A stretch of DNA of 25,988 nt, from contig BDIU01000612.1 of the NCBI GenBank assembly GCA_002118135.1, forward strand, positions 1-25,988, in the 5' to 3' direction. The notes below the pieces were generated by a model, which saw nothing but the letters and a program-made list of their open reading frames with translations, did no database searches and was not told the DNA's origin. Source of the stretch: Trebouxia sp. TZW2008 (Eukaryota; Chlorophyta; Trebouxiophyceae; Trebouxiales; Trebouxiaceae). Positions 1-8,600 of this stretch are shown here, one piece after another. Numbering within the stretch: position 1 is the stretch's first letter; every line of letters begins with the position of its first letter. Made by a program: the position numbers and the translations under genes.

Positions 1-149
1 GACTTGCAAGCTGTCACTGTCATAGACCCCTTTTGGCATCATCGTGCTTGCAGCGGCTGTATCACCGCTGCTGATACTCGCAAGCCGATACAGCCGCTGC
101 AAGCACGATGATGCCAAAAGGGGTCTATGACAGTGACAGCTTGCAAGTC
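1..149. repeat. Perfect 63-bp inverted repeat (hairpin)
   Basis: Bases 1-63 are the exact reverse complement of bases 87-149, with a 23-base spacer at 64-86. I checked the arms base by base and saw no mismatch. The arms carry TGCAAGCACGATGATGCC and GTCTATGACAGTGACAGC on the right-hand side. The left arm begins at the first base of the window, so the true palindrome may be longer. It could be a fold-back element, a recent inverted duplication of the adjacent 73-bp repeat, or an assembly fold-back. Function unknown. Confidence 0.9.
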
Positions 150-318
150 TTGGCAGCAGCAGAACCATTGCTGCTGCAAGCACAATCATGTTGATACGGT
201 TTTTGCCAGTAGGAGCTTGCAAAAGTTAGCAGCAACTGCACAGCTGCTGCAAGCACAATGATGCCAAAGAGGGTCTATGACAGTGACAAATTGCAAGTCT
301 GAGCAGCAGCATTACCTC
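98..318. repeat. Tandem direct repeat of about 73 bp, three copies
   Basis: Copies begin near 98, 171 and 245, each with GCTGCAAGCACAATGATG or a close variant. Copies one and three also share the block around GGTCTATGACAGTGACA and the following TTGCAAGTCT. The middle copy is strongly diverged. The first copy is also the right arm of the inverted repeat, so one unit of this array has been copied in inverse orientation. No gene is seen here. Confidence 0.7.
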
Positions 319-399
319 TGTGAATCCCTTGCCAATCCATGGGGCAGTGGGCACTTCTGTCTTGTTGATCTCGTTTGTGCTGCTGCCATTTGCCTTTGC

Positions 400-880
400 T
401 GTTTCAGACTTGCTGGGGGCTTCCACATTGACTGATGCAACCATGGCTGTTGTGGTCTGTCCCTAAACAGCAATTGTGTGTGAATTGCAGGTCAAGAAAC
501 TGTTGTACAACAGTGTACGTGCTACTGAGATCTGCCTCTCAGTAAGTTCTCTGGCTGGTCCAACCACAGCTGTGGTGGCAGTTGCCTGACAGAGCAATCA
601 TTTGTGAGCCACAGGTCAAAGAAGTGTTTTGTGACAATGCATGCGTCGCAGCGATTTGCCTCTGCTGTCTCAGGCTTGCTGGAGGCTTCCACATTGACTG
701 ATGCAACCACAGCTGTTGTGGCCTGTCCCTGAAACAGCAGTTGTGTGTGAAGTACAGGCCAAGGAACAAGTGTATGACAGTGTATGTATCATTGCTGTTT
801 GCCTCTGTTGTCTTGGGGTTGCTGAGGCCTTCCACATTGACTGATACAACCACAGCTGTGGTGACCTGTCCCTAGCAAAG
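400..880. repeat. Tandem repeat of about 133-143 bp with a coding-like minus frame
   Basis: The block TTCCACATTGACTGATGCAA recurs at 421, 687 and 830, with a more degraded copy around 550-600; the spacing fits four units. Each unit also carries a version of ACAGCTGTTGTGGCCTGTCCC and a following GTCAAGGAAC-like stretch. On the minus strand the intact units read SVNVEAPSKSETAKAN, SVNVEASSKPETAEAN and SVNVEGLSNPKTTEAN, so peptide similarity is kept, but stops and frame changes separate them. This is either the remains of a repeat protein gene or a non-coding satellite that happens to stay open. Confidence 0.65.
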
Positions 881-1597
881 CAAGCACATGTTACGCATAG
901 GTCAAGGAACTGTGTTTCTGTGATGTTGTGAGGACCCCCACAATATGGCTCCAGTATCTCAAGCGGACTGGCTAGCAGGAGCAGCTTCTTCTTCTTGCCC
1001 TACACTATCTGCACAGGCAGCTACTACAAGGGTTTGCTGCAAAGTGCACATCCCAAGTGTGAGTAATGACAGATGATCTCACGCCCAGGTGACCTTAGTC
1101 TCAAACTTGACAGCTGCAGCAGCAAAATTGATGCAGACTTACACAATGACTATGCCATTTGGATGATACGGGGACTGGGATTTTCAACACAAAGTTGTGT
1201 TTATTCTGAGGAAAGCTTGCCATTAGCTTGCAGTACAGCATGCCAAGAACTCAGTGTTGTTGGGAACGGTGGACATGCATTTTTATGTTGGATGCACAAC
1301 GCCCAAACATGCTACAAATTCCCCAATGCACAACATGGCATCATGAGGTACCCAGCATCACATGTCAGATTCAGTCCTGACAGCATGAGTGGCAGGGCTT
1401 TGCAACTAGCTCACATGCATGTCAGCAACAGCAGCTTCACACATGATCACAGACAAGCAGACGTTTAGGATTCAAATCCTGTGTTCCTCCCTTTTCCTCT
1501 CTTGGGCTTTCACCTGATTTGCTGAAACTAGCTGGCGTGTTTTGCGCAGCCAGGTGAAAAACTATGGTGTATATCAAACATGAGTCATGAAAATTAG
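881..1597. other. No supported gene
   Basis: A plus-strand open frame of 131 codons lies at 1073-1468, but it has no recognisable motif, no flanking splice logic and no homologue that I know. Nothing else stands out in this stretch. Confidence 0.4.
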
Positions 1598-1639
1598 TCA
1601 TAGTGCTCTCACCTGATGCATGATCGAATGGCTGCCGTG

Positions 1640-2095
1640 AGAATCAGCATTGGCGTTGCCATCTGCTGAAGCTGCTAAAGCAGGGCCAGCAAGTGAGGTG
1701 GCAGCTGTAGTGGCAGCTGATGAGTCAGCAGCTGCTACGGTGAGGCCAGCAGATGAAGTGGCGCCTGACGCAGCAGCTGAAGTGGCAGCCGACAAGTCAG
1801 CAGCTGGTGTTGAAGCTGCAGTGACAGCTGATGAGTCGGTGGCTGAGGCTGCAACTGCACTGGCAGCTGATGAGCTGGCAACTGTGGGGGAAAGGTCAGC
1901 AGATGCAGCAGCGGCTGATGCTGCAGCTGGCATGGAAGCTGATGAGTCAGCAGCTGCTGCTGCAAGGCCAGCAGATGAGGTGGGGGCTGATGCAGCAGCT
2001 GGAGTGGCAGCTGATGAGTCAGCAGCTGGTGTTGAAGCTGCAGTGGCAGCTGATGAGTCAGGAGCTGCTGCAGCAGAATCAGCAGGTGGAGCAGC
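1640..2095. repeat. Ala-rich minisatellite, open on both strands
   Basis: The stretch is made of degenerate units around GCAGCTGATGAGTCAGCAGC and TGTTGAAGCTGCAGTG. It stays open on plus (1650-2138, units such as VAADESAAGVEAAV) and on minus (1598-2104, units such as ADSSAATAASTPAAD). Because the unit length is a multiple of three and lacks stops on both strands, openness does not prove coding. It could be a low-complexity wall or surface protein segment, or just a minisatellite. I cannot choose the strand. Confidence 0.6.
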
Positions 2096-2318
2096 CTGCA
2101 GCACACAGTATCGTTGTGTGTGGCATTGCCATGTGTAGCAGCCAACATGGCAAACACGCCAAGACTAGGGCTGCTTGAAATGACACACAACTGCTGCCAT
2201 GCTGTGAGGTGAACAGTCACAAGAGTGCAGCAGCCCAGCAAGACTGTTGAGGCCTCTGCTACTGCTAATTCATCACTGCCATACAAACGTCACAGATTGT
2301 GAATCAGCTGATGCATAT

Positions 2319-3416
2319 CTAACCAGCCAGCAGCAACAACACGCAGCAACAGCAACAGCGACTGCAAAAGTGCTGCACAGCCACAGTACCAGACAGCATA
2401 GCAACACGCAGAGCAGCAACAGCAGCAGCACAGCAGCACACAGAGCAGCAACAGCAACACATCAGACACCAACAGCAACAAACCTGAGTGAAGAAGATGG
2501 AAGCGCCTGTGACCAGGGCCAGTACAAATGACAGCACCACCACAGGGGCCCTAGCACCAGGATTTGCCACGTTGACCACAATGCAGCCCACAAGAAGGCT
2601 GACAAAGCTCGCATGTGGCAGCTTGCTACTGTAGGCTGAGTAGAAGTTGACTCCAAGAACGCGCAGTCCAGCACAACACTGCCGACCAACTGCTACTAAG
2701 TCTGTGAAGAGAATGCGCAGTCGAGATCCACACTGCCTGCTGACTGCTGCTACTTTGGTGAAGATTTTGAGATTGCAAAAGCACAAGTGCAGGGCCTGGA
2801 ATCCCTTCTGGGCAGTTGAGATCTGGTGGCTGAATCTGGCTATAAGCGCCCTGTACAGGCAAATGGCTAACACCGTCCCTGTCATGCATGACAGCACTAC
2901 TGCTTGTGTAAATGCCACCAAGGCGTCTGCAACTGAAACAGCTGCTGAAGTGAAAGCATTCAAGGATGGTAGCTGCGCTTTGGCTGTGTTGACTCTCACT
3001 ACAGCCCAGCCTTTGCTGCATAGCGCTGTGATGCTGACATAAACGCTGCCTGTGATTGATACACCAGTTGCTGCTTTGTGGCAGCAACTGTATAGCACTG
3101 AAATCCTTGAACACAAGCTGGCTGTGGTTGAAGCACCCATGCATGCCACTTTGCGCCAGCGGCTGTGTAGCGCTGTGATGCTGGCACGCAAGCTGGCTGT
3201 AGTCCATGCACCAATGCGTACTGCTTTGCGCCAGCAGCTGTGTAGCGCTGTGGTGTTGACATACACGCTGGCTGTAGTCAATGCACCAGAGCATGCTGCT
3301 TTACAACAGCAGCAGAAGGAGGCAACGATGGGCATTGGATTGGTCCATAGCCAAGCAGCACCTGCAAATAAAAGCATTGTATTATTGCACTGCAAAAGGT
3401 CACGGCAGCATGTCAA
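2319..3416 (-). CDS. Hypothetical open frame of 365 codons with internal repeats
   Basis: This is a long uninterrupted minus-strand frame. I do not recognise it. Its first third carries a 25-residue repeat with variants such as TTASLRASITALHSRWRK. The middle has hydrophobic stretches (for example around SFVSLLVGCIVVNVANPG) that could be membrane segments. The last 50 or so residues are Cys/Ala-rich and come from the CAG tract. A plus-strand frame of 207 codons overlaps it at 3052-3675 and shows the same 25-residue periodicity. The membrane-protein exon at 3791-4352 lies just upstream on the same strand and ends in a good donor, so the two may belong to one gene. Coding status is uncertain. 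Confidence 0.25.
   Translation of the reverse strand: MTCCRDLLQCNNTMLLFAGAAWLWTNPMPIVASFCCCCKAACSGALTTASVYVNTTALHSCWRKAVRIGAWTTASLRASITALHSRWRKVACMGASTTASLCSRISVLYSCCHKAATGVSITGSVYVSITALCSKGWAVVRVNTAKAQLPSLNAFTSAAVSVADALVAFTQAVVLSCMTGTVLAICLYRALIARFSHQISTAQKGFQALHLCFCNLKIFTKVAAVSRQCGSRLRILFTDLVAVGRQCCAGLRVLGVNFYSAYSSKLPHASFVSLLVGCIVVNVANPGARAPVVVLSFVLALVTGASIFFTQVCCCWCLMCCCCCSVCCCAAAVAALRVAMLSGTVAVQHFCSRCCCCCVLLLLAG
2325..2480. repeat. CAG/CAA trinucleotide-rich low-complexity tract
   Basis: Repeated CAGCAACAGCAGC-like runs cover this stretch. They give poly-Gln/Ser/Thr on plus and Cys/Leu-rich strings on minus. Those open frames are a product of the repeat composition. Confidence 0.6.
3060..3315. 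repeat. 75-bp tandem repeat, about 3.5 copies
   Basis: The anchor GCTTTGCGCCAGCAGCTGTG, or a close variant, occurs at 3073, 3148, 3223 and 3298, a constant 75-bp period. Each unit also carries a version of GCTGGCTGTAGTCCATGCACC. Because 75 is a multiple of three, the period is 25 residues in any frame. The plus frame reads LRQQLCSAVVLTYTLAVVNA, and the minus frame is open as well. Confidence 0.8.
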
Positions 3417-3790
3417 AGCATGTACCGCAGCTCAACAGCACCTGCAAATGGAAGTAGTGCGTCATTGCACTGCAAAGTGTCATGGCAGCATGCTAACAAG
3501 AATAGTAATGCTTTCAGTTGTTAGCAAAGGTGCTAGGTGTGTGGGTGGCACAAGTCTTTTCTTGCCACACTGGTTGACACTGAGCGTCACAGTAAAGGCG
3601 TCTGATGCGCAACCACTGAAAGTCAGATGGCAGCGTAACAAAATGTGTAACGGCACTGTCCAGCGTCGGCCTTGATCCTTTGACAAACCTTGTGAAACAT
3701 TGATGAGACAGCTTTTGATTCTGAACACTCTCTTCAGATTGCTTCTGTAGAGTAACTATGAGAAAGTTGCAAAGAGCATCAAAGATTTAC

Positions 3791-4352
3791 CTGTCTGACG
3801 CTTTGAGGCTTGCGTGCTGTGCCGCAGAGTCCGGGAACTAGCCACGGCAGTCAGCCTATGCCTGACTGATGCATGCGTGCTGTGTTGCACAGTCCTGGAA
3901 CTAGCCCTGGCAGTTGGCTTGAGCCTTACTAAGGCAGCTGTCCACATGGCTGCTGCTGATGACAAACCCACAGCGACTGAGATGGCAGTCAGGATGTAGA
4001 ACAAGATGCAGGCGATTGAAGCAAGGAGCCAAAAGCGCGTGTTTGAAGATGCTGCCAGCATGGATTTGCTGCTCTTGGACGCAGGTGATGTAGAGATGCT
4101 TTGAGGAGTGGGTAAGGGGGCAATCCGGGAAGGCTTCACATGAGGACTGCTGGGTGTTCCCTGCAGATACATGACAGCTTTTATATCTTGGGCAGAAGAG
4201 CGTCCAAAGACATCAACGCAAGTTGCCGAAGTTGACGCATGTGGACAGAACCGCAGCAATGAATGATAGCTTGTGACAACAGGCTCAGCAGTACTTGTGG
4301 TGCGATCCCAAAACTGAAAACTTGTGTGAGACAGAGGACACAAGACAGACAT
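3791..4352 (-). CDS. Probable exon of a hypothetical single-pass membrane protein
   Basis: The minus frame from a Met at 4352 runs 187 codons to a good donor at 3791 (AGACAG|GTAAAT). The first 110 residues are Ser/Thr/Pro-rich. They are followed by a convincing membrane helix (FWLLASIACILFYILTAISV) and then a basic tail containing two 21-residue repeats (TARASSRTVQHSTHAS and TAVASSRTLRHSTQAS). I do not recognise the family. A Ser/Thr-rich region before a helix and a basic segment after it would suit a protein anchored in a membrane. The next exon is not identified; the minus frame at 2319-3416 is a candidate. The true start could lie further upstream in an unseen exon. Confidence 0.35.
3805..3930. 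repeat. 63-bp tandem repeat, two copies
   Basis: GCTTGCGTGCTGTG at about 3808 recurs as GCATGCGTGCTGTG at about 3871. The rest of each unit matches as well, including GGAACTAGCCACGGCAGT versus GGAACTAGCCCTGGCAGT. The 63-bp length keeps frame and produces the 21-residue repeat in the basic tail of the minus-strand membrane protein candidate. Confidence 0.7.
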
Positions 4353-4727
4353 GATTTACATGAGCTCATTGATTACCCAGGTCTCCCAAGAGTCCAAATT
4401 TGTCTCTTGTGCAGAGGTGAGCTGCAAACAGGCGTGTTGAGCAGCATGTGTAACAAATGGGACACTACAATCTAGGACTGGTACTTTAGTGCTTACGCAG
4501 CACTTCTAGCCTTCAGATGTACTGACTTGTAGTGCTGCAGCGATTGACATGTGTGGGAGCATGACGTGTTGTGCCCATTGACAAGATTGCAAGTGTTGTG
4601 TACTTTGGCAAATACCTCAGAAGGTCTAAACCCAATTGAGCTTCCTGATGCCTGAATCTCAAAGACTCGCTGACTGACTTTCTGCAGCATGAGCAATACT
4701 TTTGAGTAAGGCAGCTGCAGTCAACTA
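4353..4727. other. No supported gene
   Basis: Only short open frames lie here and none has a recognisable motif. As the stretch follows the stop codon of the minus-strand gene ending at 4728, part of it is presumably its 3' untranslated region. Confidence 0.4.
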
Positions 4728-5380
4728 TTAACAGCAGCAAATATTGAACATATCAACAATGGGGTCATGATAATTGTCAGAAGTTGCTGGCCATAATTGA
4801 GACGAAAAGTGGCTTGCCTGTGGAGCACATCTAGATCTCCCACTGCTCTGTGAGGCAGCATCAGCCTGCAGAGGTCGAGCACCTTGTTCTTCTGCAGTAG
4901 TCTGCTTAGCACGAGGATGCAAAGAAGGTGCTGTCCCCTGCGATGACAACAAGCAGTTAAAGTTGGGAGCCTGAGCGTACTGGTTGGCGTGACAGCTCAG
5001 GGTTGAACCTGAGATGCAGCTGTTGTACGATATGCGCTGAGTGCTATGCGTGCTCAACAGACTAGCGTGGCACCACGAGGTGAATTTGAGGCCAACAGCA
5101 GTACCTGTGGGTGTTTCTCTGTTTGAGCGTTTGTCAAGGCCTCTGCATCGGTGTCCCTGGAGTGATTCCCTCCAAAGCACTTGCAGGACAGAGCCTTCTT
5201 CGCCTTGGCTCTTGCCATCGCGATATGACTGGCGAGCTTCTGATACATGCCCATCTCGGGACTTGCAGACGGCCAGATTCGTCTTGACTCAAAATAGGCC
5301 AACTGCAGGTGTGAGTGTGTGTCAAGGCTGATCGCACAAAGCCGATCCCTTGAGGGCTGCAATTTGTACGCTACATACAA
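4728..5380 (-). CDS. Two-exon hypothetical protein of about 160 residues
   Basis: Exon 1 runs 5380-5105 from Met to CACCCACAG|GTACTG. Exon 2 runs 4937-4728 after a strong acceptor (TTGTTGTCATCGCAG) to a TAA. The 167-bp intron joins them in phase 0, and the combined frame is open. The first exon contains a basic helical stretch (MGMYQKLASHIAMARAKAKK) followed by Cys and His (ALSCKCFGGNH). The second is Gln/Ser-rich and ends in Cys-Cys-Cys. I do not recognise a family. A second acceptor (CACACCTGCAG) lies inside exon 1 near 5299, so the start could instead be in an earlier exon. The gene is divergent from the amidase gene, whose first ATG is about 300 bp away. Confidence 0.45.
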
Positions 5381-5688
5381 TGAGTCGGCACCGTCACAAT
5401 GCTGGAAGACAGTGACAAGCTATCGCGAGGAGAGCAACCCAAAGCGGTGCCCATCTTGCGTTCATGGTGTCTGTGCGAAGGTGTGTTGCTGAGACAAATC
5501 AATCAATCAATCAATTTTACTGTCCTTGGGACCCAACATGGGGGTCAACAGACAACCAGGCACGGGTGCGCACGTGCAGTGACGTAACGAAAGATCATGT
5601 GGTCGGAGCTCTGTGACTTTTGCAACATCAGGCATCACCCGCGCCGAGACTTCGAGCCGCGTCAAGTTTTGCAACGAGGTCATCGCGC
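5381..5688. promoter_or_regulatory. Divergent intergenic region, probable two-way promoter
   Basis: About 300 bp separate the start of the minus-strand hypothetical gene from the first ATG of the plus-strand amidase. The region holds an (AATC)n microsatellite at about 5497-5514. From 5550 onward it is visibly richer in CpG than the flanking DNA. I see no clear TATA box. The role is inferred from position. Confidence 0.4.
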
Positions 5689-8600
5689 ATGGGCTGGCGT
5701 ATGCCGCGTACCAGATCACACGCGCGCAGGGCCTGCATGCTGCTGCTGTTGTGGGTGCTTGTGACAGCAAATCCGCATACAACCCCTGTGCACGGTCAAC
5801 GCTTGACAGGTGAGACGGTGCACAACCTCTCGATGAATCGTTACTTGCAGATCGAGAAGCACGTCTCACCTCATCGTTTGTGTGGCAGCGCGCGTTTTAC
5901 TGCAGTCCACCACACCCGCAGCACCGGCGTCCACAACCGATCTGCAGCTGCCCGACTTGACCGCAGTGCATGCAGTTGCTGGTTTGTGTGCACGTGACTT
6001 CACGGCGGTGCAATACGTCACAGCACTGAACGAGCGATATGTGTCGGGCGGGTACTCCTGCAACAACCCATGGATCACTTACAACGTCACGCGCGTAGGT
6101 TTTCAGATGTACCGATGACCTCTGCGGCTTCGCTTGCCCGCTTGCGAGTTGCTTGGGGAGATTAAGTAGCGTGCTTTTCATGAAGCGCCACACGCTGTGC
6201 GCAGGTCCTGCAGGATGCAGCTGCCGTTGATGCCAAAGCAGCAAGTGGCGCAAACATCAAACCACTGTGTGGGCTTCTGCTTGCTGTCAAAGATGCCATT
6301 GATGTTCTAGGGTATGTCACAGAACACTGCAAATCACACCTTGCAAACAGCTGCATGATGCCTGGTCAGCAGTCACAGCCAGCTATTTATAACGTGCACA
6401 GAGTGTGCTGCAGCTGCTTGCGAACAAGAAATGCCGCTTGCATTTGATTGTAGTCATGCCAAAGATGCTGGGAAGCGCCCATGTGGACTGCTGCTATGTT
6501 TTGCAGGTACCCCACCACTGTCGCCACACCTGCACTGGCTGGTGAGTGACAGCCTGCTCCTTATTTTGTTGTGTTTCTGGCTGCATCTCTTTTTGTTTTG
6601 TCTTATTCGTCCATTTTCTTTCATTTCGTTTTGTTTGTTATGTGAATGTAGTAGCCCGCATCAACACCGCCCTGAAGTTGTTCTCAAATCTTGCTCCATC
6701 ACGTCCAGCAACCCTGTGCTCCATCATATGGCCTGTGTATGCGCCAGCGCAGATAACTTCCCTCCCTTCAGCGCTCCTCTGATTGACCAATACTTAGCTG
6801 CCAGTGGCATCATTCTGGGCAAAACCAATTTGGGTGAGATGCAAAGCGGCTATGGGACAAACCCAACCAGCAATGGCATCACAACAGCCCTCAATCCATA
6901 TGACCCAACACGTACAGCTTCAGGTACAGCCACTTCATCATTTTGCATCTGCTTTGTCAGCAGATTGTCTGACCGTGTGCCACTCTCACCCGAGCAGTCC
7001 ACAATGGACCATCACTCCTTGAAAGACACTTTTGACTTGCGTTGCTGGAGTTGGCTTGTTTGACAAGACTGCCTGCCATGTTGCTGTTGCGCATGCGCAC
7101 CTGTACAAGTAATGTGTATCAACAGCCACATGATGTGTACCTGATCTGACTATTTAAAGTGCATCTGCAAGCATTTCTACATACAATTGTGACCAGTTGA
7201 TGTGCATTTGCAATCTTTCAATATGCATTTGCGGCCATTGGATATGTATCTGCAACTGTGCTGACAGTCTGTAGCTTGCGTGCAGGCAGCAGCTCAGGGT
7301 CAGCTGTGGCAGTTGCTTCTCGAGTGGCGCCCTTTGCCCTTTGCGAAGAAACTGCAGGTATGCAATGCATGACGTACAGGGTTCAATCCATTCACATTTG
7401 GCTCTTGGGTCAGAGGTATGTGATGCTACAGTCAATGCTGTTGACTGTAGTGATTGGACTTTCATCAGCCTGCATTCCCCAGCCTTGATGTACATGGTGA
7501 CACAAAATCATGTAATTTGTCGTCCATCGACAGTTGACTGCTCCACGCCCCCAAATCTGAACAAGGGCTGTGCGTTGATGATTATTGACGGAAGGGTGCA
7601 CATGCTGTGCAGGGTCTTGCAGGCTACCCAGCGACTCCCATGGCCTGTTCAGCTTCCAACCCACAGTTGGCTGCTACACTTCCTGAAGCATGTTGAACAT
7701 GCTCACTGGTCTGAACTTCCAGCTGGCACGCTTGCGCAGAATGCGACGTTATGATCACTGATCAGTGCTCGACAGAAATTTCATACGTGGCGTGCAGGGT
7801 CTTGCAGGCTACCAGGCAACTCTCAAGGCCTATACAGCTGCCGACCCACAGTCTGCTGCTACAACTTCTCAGATGGACTGCAGCCATATCAGTTCACTCG
7901 TGACACAGTAGGTATGTATCTTCATGCTGCTGCGCACAACACTTGACCTCAGCATACATCATCTTGACTGAAACAGTCATTCCATGTTCCATTGCAATAC
8001 TGTGGCTATGTATGTTTGTGCTTTGGTGTATACAGCCTTCATTGCCAGCAGCTGATTCATTGTATATACTCTGTTCGGTTTGTGCTCAGTGTGCATTTAG
8101 AGATCTCAAATCCTCAACTGCTGCTTGCAATACACTTAGCCCCATCTCAACCACAGGTCCATTGCGCCGCAGACACCATGGCACACACAGCTGGGTACAT
8201 TGGTTTCCCAGACGATGACATCAAAAATAACATGCAAGATGTTGTGCCTTGTACAGGATCACATTCAGAACCTTGCAGGTCTCACAGCGTTGCATTCACC
8301 AAAGTGGGACTTGGGCTGCAAGGTATTGCTTGCAATGCAGACAGCAGCAGCGGCAGATGACTTTTATAGCAGGTCACTTCAAATTGATTTATGTGCATGA
8401 TACTGGCATTGGCGGACGTCTGCAGAACATGCTATACAAGATGTTCTCATCAATCAAGATTCCAGCTAAGATGATTTTCACATTGCAGGCAGCATGGCAC
8501 GCACAGCTGAAGACGTTGTTTTTTGGACAGTATCATCAGGAACAGCGGCTTCAACACAACTGGCAATGGGGCTGTTCCCACTGCCCTGCCCTGTGCTGTG

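Noticed and set aside
1..318. CRISPR array
   Set aside because: The 73-bp repeats have no regular short repeat-spacer alternation, one unit is inverted, and the window is eukaryotic.
1073..1468. Plus frame of 131 codons
   Set aside because: No motif, no splice context, and length within reach of chance at this base composition.
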